The position numbers were made by a program, and so were the translations under genes. Of a stretch of 64,000 nucleotides of DNA, positions 10,324-23,444 are shown one piece after another. Source of the stretch: Egibacteraceae bacterium (GTDB lineage: Bacteria; Actinomycetota; Nitriliruptoria; Euzebyales; Egibacteraceae); the NCBI GenBank assembly GCA_030447925.1, contig JAUJNX010000007.1, forward strand, positions 1 to 64,000, given 5' to 3'. Each line of letters opens with the position of its first letter. Position 1 is the first letter of the stretch. The notes beneath the pieces are model-generated. The model did no database searches and was not told the origin of the DNA. It was given only the letters and a program-made list of their open reading frames with translations.

Positions 10324-10496
10324 GGCTTGCACACTCGCTTTCGTCTGGGAAGGGGACGCTGCGTCATCCAGCAGCTGCGCACTTTGTGAATGCACGCACA
10401 AGCCTGACGCTGGACCCGAACCTAGGTGCGAGACCACGAGGGCGCAAGGGGCCGTCGACCAAGAACCCGGTCACGGGGGGACGGCTGCCCCGATCG

Positions 10497-10502
10497 TACA
10501 GT
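10497..10502 (+). promoter_or_regulatory. Possible -10 box for the phosphodiesterase gene
   Basis: TACAGT lies about 60 bases before the ATG at 10564 in the divergent whiB1/GDPD spacer. I see no clear -35, so this is weak. Confidence 0.25.
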
Positions 10503-10563
10503 GTCCACGCGGGGGAGGGAAACCACCGGTACCGGGGACCCGGTTGAGCAGGGATTGGTGCGC

Positions 10564-11271
10564 ATGGGACCGTTCGGACCGGAGGGCCCCGTCGTCGTCG
10601 GGCACCGCGGCGCGCCGCGGCGCGCCCCGGAGAACACCGCGGCGTCGTTCGCCGCCGCCGCCGCCGACGGCGCGACCTGGGTGGAGCTGGACGCCCGCCG
10701 CTGCGCCGACGGGCTGGTCGTCGCCCACGACCCCTTCACCGCCGGCGGCGCGGTCCTGATCGACCGCACCGTGGCGGACCTCGCCGCCCTGGGCGTGGAG
10801 GAGCTGTCGGTGGTGCTCGCCGGGCTGCCCCCCGGCCTCGGCGTGGACGTCGAGCTCAAGAACCTGCCGGGTGAGCCCGACGCCGACGACGACGAGGCGC
10901 TCGCCGCCCAGGTCGCCCCGCTGCTGGTCGCCGCCGCCGCCGTGCGCCCCGTCGTCGCCACGTCGTTCAACCCTGGGACCGTCGCGGCGGTGGGGGAGCA
11001 CGCGCCGGGGATCCCGCGGGGGTTCCTGTCCGGTCCGGGGCTGAAGCCGCTCGCCGCCCTGGAGGTGGCGGGGGAGGTCGGCGCCACCGTCCTGTGCCCC
11101 CACGTCGACGCCCCGGGGCTGGACGGCGCGGTGGCCGAGATCCGCGCCGCCGGCCTCGCCGTCCTGGTCTGGACCGTCGACGACCCGGCCCGCGCGACCG
11201 CCCTGGCCGCCGCCGGCGCCGACGCCCTGTGCACCAACCACCCCGCCCTGCTCGTCGCCACCCTGCGCTGA
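10564..11271 (+). CDS. Glycerophosphodiester phosphodiesterase
   Basis: A 235-residue cytoplasmic GDPD-fold protein. The catalytic motif is HRGAPRRAPENT near the N-terminus. Metal ligands are in the VELDARRCADGLVVAHDP segment, with a further Glu in VDVELKN. It ends with the usual VLVWTVDDP and ADALCTNHP motifs. There is no signal peptide, so it should hydrolyse deacylated phospholipids inside the cell. The ATG at 10564 was chosen because the catalytic barrel starts directly after it; the upstream open frame is Arg-rich and lacks similarity. The neighbouring DAG kinase gives a lipid-turnover context. Confidence 0.85.
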   Translation: MGPFGPEGPVVVGHRGAPRRAPENTAASFAAAAADGATWVELDARRCADGLVVAHDPFTAGGAVLIDRTVADLAALGVEELSVVLAGLPPGLGVDVELKNLPGEPDADDDEALAAQVAPLLVAAAAVRPVVATSFNPGTVAAVGEHAPGIPRGFLSGPGLKPLAALEVAGEVGATVLCPHVDAPGLDGAVAEIRAAGLAVLVWTVDDPARATALAAAGADALCTNHPALLVATLR

Positions 11272-11292
11272 CGCCCGAGGGGGTTCGTCCGG

Positions 11293-11331
11293 GCCGTCGG
11301 CGCACGACCCGCGGCGGGGGTGGCCGACGGC
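11293..11331. terminator. Hairpin between convergent genes
   Basis: GCCGTCGGC (11293-11301) and GCCGACGGC (11323-11331) form a perfect 9-bp stem with a 21-base loop. It lies between the GDPD stop (11271) and the DAG kinase stop (11363), so it can serve both strands. There is no T tract, as is common in actinomycetes. Confidence 0.4.
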
Positions 11332-11362
11332 GTCCCCCTGGTGCGGGGGCCTTCGAGGCGAG

Positions 11363-12292
11363 CTAGGCGCGCGGGCGGCCGGCTGGCGGGGCGACGACGG
11401 TGAGGGCGCGGCGGACGCTGCGCAGCTCCACCTGGCGGTGCTCGCCGATGTACTCGCCGTCGACCTGAAGGGGCAGGGGAGCGGCGCTGGTCAGCACGTA
11501 GCGGTCGTGGTCGTGCCAGGACCGCGCGAACGGCAGGCGCGGGACCCGGTCGGAGGTCAGCGCGGCGGTGGCCAGGCGGACCAGGTCGCCGGCGCCCGCG
11601 CGCGCCATCGCGGTCAGGTCCAGCCCGCCCGCGCCGTCGGCCCGCGGGCACATCCGCGACGGCAGGCGCCAGGCGAAGCTGTAGGGGTCCAGGTTGCAGC
11701 AGATCGCGTTGTACAGCCCGGGCGAGGGGTCCTCGCCGTCGGTGTGCACCGTGATCGGCGCCGCCTCCGCGCGCCCCGCCGCGATCGCCAGCGCGCCGCA
11801 GTAGAAGTACGTGCCGACCCGGGCGATGCCGCGCAGGCGCGGGCGGCGCTCGACCATGCGCACGACCTCCGCGTCGTAGCCGAGCCCGGCGCAGAAGGCG
11901 AAGAACCGGTCGTCGGCCCGGCCCAGCGACATCGTGCGGTCGTCGCCGGCGCGCAGGTGGGCGACGACGGCCTCGGCGGCCTCCGCGGGGTCGCGCGGCA
12001 GGCCCAGGGCGCGGGCGAACACGTTGGTGTGCCCGCCCGGCAGGACGGCCAGCTTCACCGGCGTGCAGGCCACCGCCTGCACGACCTCGTTGATGGTCCC
12101 GTCCCCGCCCAGCACGACGACCGCGTCGTGGCCGCCGTGCACCGCGTCCGCCGCGAGCGTGGTGGCGTGGCCCTGGTGGCGGGTGGCCTCCACGTCCAGC
12201 TTCACCTCGGCGCGCAGCGACCGGATGACGACGTCGACCAGACCGGGGGAGGTCGTGGTCGCGGCGGGGTTGTAGACCAGCAGCGCGCGCAT
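11363..12292 (-). CDS. Diacylglycerol kinase family lipid kinase
   Basis: A 309-residue DAGK-catalytic-domain protein. It starts MRALLVYNPAA (phosphate-binding region). The GGDGTINEV signature is near residue 82, and PGGHTNVFAR follows near 106. The C-terminal beta domain includes LQVDGEYIGE. Members phosphorylate diacylglycerol, phosphatidylinositol-type lipids or sphingoid bases; the exact lipid is not predictable. A TAGGGT box lies nine bases before the ATG (12302-12307), so the transcript is probably near-leaderless. Confidence 0.88.
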   Translation of the reverse strand: MRALLVYNPAATTTSPGLVDVVIRSLRAEVKLDVEATRHQGHATTLAADAVHGGHDAVVVLGGDGTINEVVQAVACTPVKLAVLPGGHTNVFARALGLPRDPAEAAEAVVAHLRAGDDRTMSLGRADDRFFAFCAGLGYDAEVVRMVERRPRLRGIARVGTYFYCGALAIAAGRAEAAPITVHTDGEDPSPGLYNAICCNLDPYSFAWRLPSRMCPRADGAGGLDLTAMARAGAGDLVRLATAALTSDRVPRLPFARSWHDHDRYVLTSAAPLPLQVDGEYIGEHRQVELRSVRRALTVVAPPAGRPRA

Positions 12293-12301
12293 GGGTCGCG
12301 G

Positions 12302-12307
12302 ACCCTA
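12302..12307 (-). promoter_or_regulatory. -10 box for a near-leaderless start at 12292
   Basis: TAGGGT (minus strand) lies nine bases before the DAG kinase ATG. Confidence 0.4.
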
Positions 12308-12354
12308 CCGCAGCCTCCCCGTCCCGGCGCGCGACTGATGGTCAGTACGCCGGG

Positions 12355-13113
12355 TCAGTACTGCGCCTCGCCCTCCATGCCCTGGCGGAGGAACTCCAGG
12401 ATGCGGTTGAGCAGGCGCGACACGTGCATCTGGCTGATGCCGACCTGCTCGGCGATCCGCGACTGGGTCATGCCGCGGAAGAAGCGCAGGTAGAGGATGG
12501 TGCGCTCGCGCTCGGGCAGCTGCTCGATCAGCGGGGCGAGCGACGCGAAGTACTCCAGGTTGTCGAGGCGGAAGTCCTCCTCGCCCAGCCGGTCCCCGCG
12601 GTTCGGCGCGTCGTCGTCGTCGCTGGACGGGGCGTCCAGCGAGGTCGTCGAGTACGCCTGCCCGCTCTCCAGCGCCTCCAGCACCTCCTCCTCCGACACC
12701 CCGGCCGCCTTGGCGATCTCGGGGATCAGCGGGGAGCGGCCGAGCTCCTGGGTGAGCTGGGCGATGATCTTGTTGAGGCGCAGCGACAGCTCCTGCAGCC
12801 GGCGCGGTACGCGCACCGCCCAGCCCTTGTCGCGGAAGTAGCGCTTCAGCTCGCCCACGATCGTGGGGGTCGCATAGGTGGAGAACTCGACCTCGCGGCC
12901 CAGGTCGAAGCGGTCGATGGCCTTGAGCAGGCCGACCGACCCCACCTGGATGAGGTCGTCGAGGGGCTCGCCGCGGTCCTTGAAGCGCTTGGCGAGGTAC
13001 TCCACCAGCGGGAGGTGGAGCTTGGCGAGCGCGTCGCGGATCTCCGGGTCGTTGGTCTGCCGGAGGACGGCGAAGAGCCGCTTGGTGTCGTCGCGGGTGT
13101 AGCCGGTGGTCAT
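12355..13113 (-). CDS. sigF: Stress sigma factor, SigB/SigF/SigG subfamily
   Basis: A 252-residue group-III sigma factor with regions 2, 3 and 4. Region 2 contains LIQVGSVGLLKAIDRFDLGREVEFSTYATPTIVGELKRYFRD in family form. Region 3 carries ELGRSPLIPEIAKAAGV. Region 4 has LPERERTILYLRFFRGMTQSRIAEQVGISQMHVSRLL. The ATG overlaps the upstream rsbW stop by 4 bases. Such factors control the general stress response in actinomycetes and are held inactive by the kinase/anti-sigma factor encoded next door. Antagonist (RsbV) and phosphatase (RsbU) genes are not in the window. Confidence 0.92.
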   Translation of the reverse strand: MTTGYTRDDTKRLFAVLRQTNDPEIRDALAKLHLPLVEYLAKRFKDRGEPLDDLIQVGSVGLLKAIDRFDLGREVEFSTYATPTIVGELKRYFRDKGWAVRVPRRLQELSLRLNKIIAQLTQELGRSPLIPEIAKAAGVSEEEVLEALESGQAYSTTSLDAPSSDDDDAPNRGDRLGEEDFRLDNLEYFASLAPLIEQLPERERTILYLRFFRGMTQSRIAEQVGISQMHVSRLLNRILEFLRQGMEGEAQY

Positions 13114-13514
13114 CCGCCTGCTCCGTCGGCCCCTTCATCCTGCTCGGGCAGCCGGTGCTTGAGCAGCACGATCGTCGCGTGTCGCTGGCGCATCTCGACC
13201 TGGACGTCGTCGGCCAGCGCCCGGAGGATGGACCACGAGAAACTCGTCTGGTCGATCACGGGCTCCTCGCCGACCACGTCGGCGTGCACCCGGATCTCCA
13301 GCCCGCTGTCGGTGCCGCTCATGTCCAGCTCGATGCGCTCCCCCCGGGCGTGGCGCAGCAGCTGCACGGCCGCCTCCTCGACGGCCATGCGCAGGTCGTC
13401 GACCTGTTCCAGCGTGAAGCGGTCGCGGGCCGCGTAGCCGCCGACAGCAGTCCGGAGGAGCGCGACGTGGCCTGCCTTGGCCGGCACGCGCACCGTCACC
13501 GTCTCAGTCGCCAC
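13110..13514 (-). CDS. rsbW: Anti-sigma factor, RsbW/UsfX-type ATPase
   Basis: A 134-residue GHKL-fold protein. The N box is in DDLRMAVEEAAVQLLRHA, and the ATP lid region is in the SWSILRALADDVQ segment. The start is the GTG at 13514. The 4-base overlap with sigF and the shared direction make it the expected anti-sigma factor. The glycine-rich G1 motif is degenerate (GTDSGLEIRVHADVVGEEP), so kinase activity towards an RsbV partner may be weak. Sigma binding does not need it. Confidence 0.85.
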   Translation of the reverse strand: MATETVTVRVPAKAGHVALLRTAVGGYAARDRFTLEQVDDLRMAVEEAAVQLLRHARGERIELDMSGTDSGLEIRVHADVVGEEPVIDQTSFSWSILRALADDVQVEMRQRHATIVLLKHRLPEQDEGADGAGG

Positions 13515-13669
13515 GGTAGTCCCGATCGCTCAGCCGTCCGCCCCTCAGGTGTCCCCGGCGGGTCGACCTCGCCGTCCTGGCCCCGCAGACTACCAGCACC
13601 CCCAGGTTCCCCTGCACCCAGTCCGGACGGCCAGGTGAGAGGGCGGCGCCGCGCGGGGAACCTGCCCAG

Positions 13670-13909
13670 ATGAGCATCGACATCGACGCGTACTACCGCG
13701 GCCTCGCGGGTGACGACATCCAGGTGCTCGCGGACCGCCTGCTGGCGCTGTCCCAGCAGGCCGAGCTCGCCGGAGCCCACAGCGCCGCGCTGCACCTGGC
13801 CGACGCCTCGACCCAGATGACCGACCTCGCCCAGGACGTGGGCGGGGCGCAGGCGCCGCAGCCCGCCCCGACCGTCCTGGACGAGGTCCCGCCGCCGCCC
13901 GCGGGCTGA
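13670..13909 (+). CDS. Small hypothetical acidic protein
   Basis: A 79-residue protein, acidic, with an Ala-rich helical body (ADRLLALSQQAELAGAHSAALHLADA) and a Pro-rich tail. There is no signal peptide or metal motif. I do not recognise the family. The ATG lies after GGGGAACCTGCCCAG. It is divergent from rsbW, across a 155-base spacer in which I see no clear operator. Confidence 0.55.
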   Translation: MSIDIDAYYRGLAGDDIQVLADRLLALSQQAELAGAHSAALHLADASTQMTDLAQDVGGAQAPQPAPTVLDEVPPPPAG

Positions 13910-13935
13910 CCCCGCTCCCTGTCACAGGGCGGGCC

Positions 13936-13941
13936 TACCCT
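13936..13941 (+). promoter_or_regulatory. -10 box for the leaderless lhr start
   Basis: TACCCT lies seven bases before the ATG at 13949. Confidence 0.45.
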
Positions 13942-13948
13942 GGGCCGG

Positions 13949-18606
<4,658 letters not shown>

Positions 18607-18607
<1 letters not shown>

Positions 18608-19452
18608 TGCCCGAGGGCGACACGATCTTCCGCGCCGCCCGCACCCTGCGCGACGCGCAGGCGGGACGCGAGGTCACCGCCTTCGCCACCACCGTGGGCC
18701 AGGTCCGCACCCTGGGCCCGCAGCGGCTGGTGGGCCAGACGGTCGCGGCGGTCGAGTCGCGCGGCAAGCACCTGCTGCACTGGTTCGCCCCCAGCGACCT
18801 CGCCCTGCACACCCACATGCGCATGAACGGGTCGTGGCACGTGTACGGGCGGACCGAGCGCTGGCGCAAGCCCCGGTCGTTCGCCAAGGTCGTGATCGAG
18901 ACCGGCGACATCGTGGCCGTCTGCTTCAGCGCCCCCGTCGTCGAGCTGCTGTCGAGCGGCCAGGTCGTCGCCCACCCGGCGCTGTCCCGGCTGGGACCCG
19001 ACGCGCTGGACGACGACGTGGACCTGGACGAGGCCCGCGCGCGCCTGGACGCCCGGCCCGACATGACCATCGGCGAGGCCCTGCTCGACCAGCGGATGCT
19101 GGCCGGCATCGGCAACGTCTACAAGTCCGAGCTGCTGTTCCTCCACCGCACGGACCCGTGGACGCGCGTGCGCGACGTGCCGCCTGCGACGCGGGCGGCG
19201 CTGCTGGACCGCGCCGTGGAGCTGCTGCGCCGCAACGTCGCCCCGGGCTCCTCCGCCCGGCGGGTGACCACCGGGGTCGACCGGCCGCGCGGCGCCGGGG
19301 ACGCGCTGTACGTGTACGGCAAGGCTCGGCGGCCGTGCCCGCGCTGCGCGACGCCGATCAGCATGGCCGGCCAGGGCGAGCAGGCCCGCATCACCTACTG
19401 GTGCACGCGGTGCCAGGGGCCCGGCGCGGCCAGACGTCCCGGACAACGGTGA
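18607..19452 (+). CDS. nei: Endonuclease VIII-type DNA glycosylase (Nei)
   Basis: A 281-residue Fpg/Nei glycosylase. The catalytic N-terminus is MPEGDTI (Pro1 after Met removal, Glu2). The helix-two-turn-helix segment is MLAGIGNVYKSELLFLH. The C-terminal zinc finger has four cysteines (PCPRCATPI and WCTRCQG). It excises oxidised bases with AP-lyase activity. The ATG shares its A with the lhr stop (TGATG), so the two are translationally coupled, a frequent arrangement in actinomycetes. A strong terminator starts at the stop codon. Confidence 0.92.
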
Positions 19453-19477
19453 TGCCCCGGCCGAGGGCCGGGGCATC
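19451..19477. terminator. Bidirectional hairpin terminator between nei and cspA
   Basis: A perfect 12-bp stem (19451-19462 with 19466-19477) closes a GAG loop. It begins inside the nei stop codon and lies 19 bases from the convergent cspA stop. It is the strongest simple hairpin I found in the window. Confidence 0.75.
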
Positions 19478-19495
19478 CGACGTTGCGGTGTGGCG

Positions 19496-19699
19496 CTAGC
19501 CGACGATCTGGACGTTCGAGGCCTGCTCGCCCTTCTGTCCCTGCGTGATGTCGAATTCGACCTTCGCGCCTTCGGCCAGCGTCTTGAAGCCCGTGCCCTG
19601 GATCGCGGAGAAGTGGACGAACACGTCGTCCCCATCGTCACGCGAGATGAAGCCGTAGCCCTTGTCGTCGCTGAACCACTTCACGGTGCCAGTGGCCAT
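19496..19699 (-). CDS. cspA: Cold shock protein CspA
   Basis: 67 residues, the standard length of this single OB-fold family. RNP1 is KGYGFISR and RNP2 is DVFVHFSAI. It starts [12 protein letters not shown] and ends with QASNVQIVG. It binds single-stranded RNA/DNA and acts as an RNA chaperone. The gene is monocistronic and convergent with nei. A long 5' spacer (about 260 bases to the divergent gene) leaves room for the structured leader usual for cspA. Confidence 0.95.
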   Translation of the reverse strand: MATGTVKWFSDDKGYGFISRDDGDDVFVHFSAIQGTGFKTLAEGAKVEFDITQGQKGEQASNVQIVG

Positions 19700-19961
19700 G
19701 TGCGTTGCCCTCGTTTCTCGGTGTTCACCGTTCCCGGAACCTTCCGGGGACGGGGAGGGGCTGCACCAGCGTTCGAACCACTGCAGACGTCACGTAACTC
19801 GTGCCCTCGGGCGCGGAGGTTACCAGCATCCGCGGGCCTCGGGGGGAGGAATTCGTCGGGGGAGGCGGGCGCCCGGACCCCTCGGACAGGGGTACAACGT
19901 AGCTCCGACGCACCGGCCCGCTGCCGGTGGAGCCGCCGTCGGTCAACGAAGGGCGGTCGGG
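19700..19961. other. Divergent spacer between cspA and the osmolyte locus
   Basis: This must hold the cspA leader and promoters for both genes. Visible elements are a GTTCGAAC palindrome (19771-19778) in the cspA leader and a GGGTAC hexamer (19890-19895) oriented towards asnO. No protein-coding frame is convincing. Confidence 0.4.
19890..19895 (+). promoter_or_regulatory. Possible SigB/SigF-type -10 (GGGTAC) for the osmolyte operon
   Basis: GGGTAC is the -10 core used by SigB/SigF-class factors. It lies 67 bases before the asnO start. No matching GTTT-like -35 is seen at 14-16 bases, and GGGTAC is not rare in such GC-rich DNA. Confidence 0.22.
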
Positions 19962-21746
19962 ATGTGCGGGATCAGCGGTGAGGTGCGGCGCGACGGCCGC
20001 GCGCCGGACGCGTCGGCGGTGGCCAGGATGACCGCGGCGCAGTCGGACCGGGGGCCGGACGGGGAAGGCGCCTGGCGCCACGGCGGCGTCGCGCTCGGCC
20101 ATCGCCGCCTCAAGGTCATCGACCTGTCCGAGCGGTCCGCCCAGCCGATGGTCGACGAGGGCCTGGGCCTGGCGATCGTGTTCAACGGCTGCATCTACAA
20201 CTATCCTGAGCTGCGGGCGGAGCTGTCCGCCGCCGGCTACTCCTTCCGCTCCTCCGGCGACACCGAGGTGCTGCTCACGGCCTACCACCGCTGGGGCGAC
20301 GCCTTCGTGGAGCACCTGCTGGGGATGTTCGCGTTCGCGATCACCGAGCGCGACAGCGGCCGGGTGCTGCTGGGCCGCGACCGGCTCGGCATCAAGCCGC
20401 TCTACCTGGCCGAGACCCCCGGGCGGCTGCGCTTCGCCTCGACGCTGCCCGCGCTGCTGGCCGCCGGCGACGTCGACACCGCCATCGACCCCGTCGCCCT
20501 GCACCACTACCTGTCGTTCCACGCGGTGGTGCCGGCGCCGCGGACGATCCTGGCCGGGGTCCGCAAGCTGCCGCCCGCCACCACCCTGGCGCTGGAGCCC
20601 GACGGGCGGCGGACCGAGCGCACCTACTGGGCGCCGCGCTTCGCCCGCGACCCCGCGCACGCCGGGTGGGACGCCCGCGACTGGCAGGACGCCGTGCTCG
20701 CGTCGCTGCGCACCGCCGTCCGGCGCCGCCTGGTGTCCGACGTGCCGGTCGGGGTCCTGCTGTCCGGCGGGCTGGACTCGAGCCTGCTGACCGCCCTGCT
20801 GGTCGGGGAGGGCCAGGACGCCCTCGCCACCTTCTCGGTGGGCTTCGAGGCCGTCGACGGGCGCGAGGGCGACGAGTTCCGCTGGTCCGACCTGGTCGCG
20901 CGCGAGTTCGGCACCGACCACCACCGCATCGAGGTGCCGACCGGCCGGCTGCTGCCCGCGCTGCCGCACGCGATCGCGGCCATGCCCGAGCCGATGGTCA
21001 GCCACGACTGCGTCGGCTTCCACCTGCTCAGCCAGGAGGTCGCGCGGTCGATCAAGGTGGTGCAGTCCGGGCAGGGCGCCGACGAGGTCTTCGCGGGCTA
21101 CCACTGGTACCCGCCGATGACGGCCCCCGGCGCGGACGCCGCGACCTACCTGCGCGCCTTCGCCGACCGCGACCACGCGGCGATGGCGCGGCTGGTCGAC
21201 CCCGCCCACCTGGTGGACGACGACGTCAGCGGGGACTTCGTCCGCGCGGCCTTCGCCGCCGACGGCGCGGACGAGCCGGCGGACCGGGCGCTGCGCCTGG
21301 ACACCACGGTGATGCTCGTCGAGGACCCGGTGAAGCGCGTCGACGCCATGACCATGGCCTGGGGGCTGGAGGCGCGGGTGCCGTTCCTGGACCACGAGCT
21401 GGTGGAGCTCGCGGCCGCCTGCCCGCCGGCCCTCAAGCTGGCCCAGGGCGGCAAGGGGGTGCTGAAGGACGCCGCCCGCGCGGTCCTGCCCGCCGCCGTC
21501 ATCGACCGGCCGAAGGGGTACTTCCCGGTGCCCGCGCTCACGGCCCTGCGCGGGCCCTACCTGGAGCTCGTCCGCGACGCGCTGCACGACCCCGCGGCCA
21601 AGGACCGCGGGCTGTTCCGCGCCGCCGAGGTCGACCGCCTGCTCGCCGTCGCCGACGCGGGCGGGGAGGAGCTGACCCCGCTGGGGGGCAACACCCTGTG
21701 GCAGCTCGGCCTGCTGGAGTGCTGGCTCCAGGCGCGAGGGGTCTGA
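19962..21746 (+). CDS. asnO: N-acetylglutaminylglutamine amidotransferase
   Basis: A 594-residue class-II glutamine amidotransferase fused to an asparagine-synthase domain. Cys2 (MCGISGEV) is the glutaminase nucleophile. The PP-loop ATP site is LLSGGLDSS near residue 268, with SGQGADEVFAGYHWYPP further on. That last motif and the gene order identify the branch that amidates the dipeptide N-acetylglutaminylglutamine to make the osmolyte NAGGN, rather than asparagine synthetase. The ATG at 19962 is fixed by Cys2. It is followed after one base by the synthetase and then the M42 peptidase: the conserved three-gene set. Confidence 0.9.
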   Translation: MCGISGEVRRDGRAPDASAVARMTAAQSDRGPDGEGAWRHGGVALGHRRLKVIDLSERSAQPMVDEGLGLAIVFNGCIYNYPELRAELSAAGYSFRSSGDTEVLLTAYHRWGDAFVEHLLGMFAFAITERDSGRVLLGRDRLGIKPLYLAETPGRLRFASTLPALLAAGDVDTAIDPVALHHYLSFHAVVPAPRTILAGVRKLPPATTLALEPDGRRTERTYWAPRFARDPAHAGWDARDWQDAVLASLRTAVRRRLVSDVPVGVLLSGGLDSSLLTALLVGEGQDALATFSVGFEAVDGREGDEFRWSDLVAREFGTDHHRIEVPTGRLLPALPHAIAAMPEPMVSHDCVGFHLLSQEVARSIKVVQSGQGADEVFAGYHWYPPMTAPGADAATYLRAFADRDHAAMARLVDPAHLVDDDVSGDFVRAAFAADGADEPADRALRLDTTVMLVEDPVKRVDAMTMAWGLEARVPFLDHELVELAAACPPALKLAQGGKGVLKDAARAVLPAAVIDRPKGYFPVPALTALRGPYLELVRDALHDPAAKDRGLFRAAEVDRLLAVADAGGEELTPLGGNTLWQLGLLECWLQARGV

Positions 21747-21747
21747 C

Positions 21748-23435
21748 GTGGGCGCCGAGGACGTCGCCCTGGACGCCGGCTGGGGCCGGCTGGTCTTCGC
21801 CCAGACCTTCGCCGACGAGGCGGGCGTCCTGGCCTGCCTGCGCGACGAGCAGCCGGGCCGGCGCGACATCGCCATGTACGTCGCGTACCCCCAGGTCCTG
21901 CTGGGCCTGGCGCCCAGCGAGCTGTTCGTCGACCCGTCGGTCACCTACCGGCTGGGGCTGGACGGCCCCTCCCCGCCGCCCCCGCCGGTGCGGGTGCGCC
22001 CGCTGGACGGCCCCGCCGACGTCGACGCGATGAACCGCATCGCCGCGGTCAACGGCATGGTCCGCGCCCATGCGGCCCAGGTGCTGGCCAACGCCGCCGG
22101 GGACGTCTTCACCTACCTGGTCGCCGTCGACGCCGCCGGCACCGTGCTGGGCAGCGTCACCGGCGTCGACCACGTCGCCGCCTTCGGCGATCGCGACGGC
22201 GGGTCCAGCCTGTGGGCGCTGGCCGTCGACCCGCAGGCCGCCGTCCCCGGTGTCGGCCGGGCCCTCACCCTGGCCCTGGCCGCGGTGTTCCGGGCGCGCG
22301 GCCGGGCCTGGATGGACCTGTCGGTCCTGCACGACAACACCGCCGCGATCCGCCTGTACGAGCAGCTCGGCTTCGTGCGCACCCCGGTGTTCGCGGTCAA
22401 GCGCAAGAACCCGATCAACGAGAAGCTGTTCACCGCCCCGATGGAGGCCGACGGGCTGAACCCCTACGCCCGCATCGTCGCCGACGAGGCGGCCCGGCGG
22501 GGCATCTCGGTGCGGATCCTGGACGCCGCCTGGGGCGAGCTGGAGCTGACCCACGCCGGCCGCCGGGTGCTCACCCGCGAGTCGCTGTCGGAGCTGACCA
22601 GCGCGGTGGCGATGAGCCGCTGCGAACCCGCGAGTCGCTGTCGGAGCTGACCAGCGCGGTGGCGATGAGCCGCTGCGACGACAAGCAGCAGACCCGGCGC
22701 CTGCTCGCCGCGGCCGGCCTGGCCGTGCCGCGCGGGGTCGCCGCCGCGGGCGATGCCGCGGACCGCCGGTTCCTGGAGGAGGTCGGCGAGGTCGTCGTGA
22801 AGCCGGCGCGGGGCGAGCAGGGCGCGGGCATCACCGTCGGGGTGACCGACCCCGGTCATCTGCGCGAGGCCGTCGAGGTCGCCCGCGTCCACTGCCCCCA
22901 GGTGCTGCTCGAGGAGTTCGTGCCCGGCGAGGACATCCGCGTCATCGTCATCGACCACCGCGTCGTGGCCGCCGCCGTGCGCCGGCCCGCGGCGGTCACC
23001 GGGACCGGGCAGCACACCGTGGCCGAGCTGATCGACAAGCAGTCCCGCCGCCGCGCCGCGGCCACCGGCGGGGAGTCGCGCATCCCGGTGGACGACCACA
23101 CCCGCGACACGATCGCCAAGGCCGGCTACGCCCTGGACCAGGTCCTGCCGGAGGGCGCGACCATCCCGGTCCGGCGCACCGCCAACCTGCACACGGGCGG
23201 CACCATCCACGACGTCACCGCCCGGCTGCACCCCGCCCTCGCCGAGGTCAGCGTCGAGGCGAGCCGCGCGCTGGCGATCCCCGTCGTCGGGCTGGACCTG
23301 CTGGTCCCCGACATCGAGGGGCCGGACTACGCGGTCATCGAGGCCAACGAGCGCCCCGGCCTGGCCAACCACGAGCCCCAGCCCACCGCCGAGCGCTTCC
23401 TCGACCTGCTGTTCCCCCGCACCGCGCGCGGGTAG
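21748..23435 (+). CDS. ngg: N-acetylglutaminylglutamine synthetase (GNAT-ATP-grasp fusion), split by a 53-bp duplication
   Basis: The N-terminal half has a GNAT acetyltransferase domain (LWALAVDPQAAVPGVGRALT acetyl-CoA loop, then DNTAAIRLYEQLGF). The C-terminal half is an ATP-grasp ligase (EVVVKPARGEQGAGI, VLLEEFVPGEDIRVIVI, YAVIEANERPGL). This is the fusion that acetylates and couples two glutamines in NAGGN synthesis. An exact 53-bp tandem repeat (22573-22625 and 22626-22678) shifts the frame. The first part stops at 22650 and the ATP-grasp part lies in another frame. Removing one copy restores a 544-residue protein. The start GTG at 21748 follows the asnO stop by one base. Confidence 0.87.
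22573..22678. repeat. Exact 53-bp tandem duplication
   Basis: Two identical 53-base copies lie head to tail (22573-22625, 22626-22678) inside ngg. The unit is not a multiple of three and breaks the reading frame. Confidence 0.95.
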
Positions 23436-23438
23436 TTT
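23433..23438 (+). promoter_or_regulatory. -10 box for a leaderless start at 23445
   Basis: TAGTTT lies six bases before the GTG of the M42 peptidase gene. Its TAG is the ngg stop codon. The peptidase may thus also be transcribed separately. Confidence 0.4.
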
Positions 23439-23444
23439 CCGCGC

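Noticed and set aside
19760..19790. tRNA-like T-arm (loop GTTCGAA with a 5-bp stem) on the minus strand
   Set aside because: No matching acceptor strand, D-arm or anticodon arm lies at the right distance. It is inside the cspA leader and better seen as a palindrome there.
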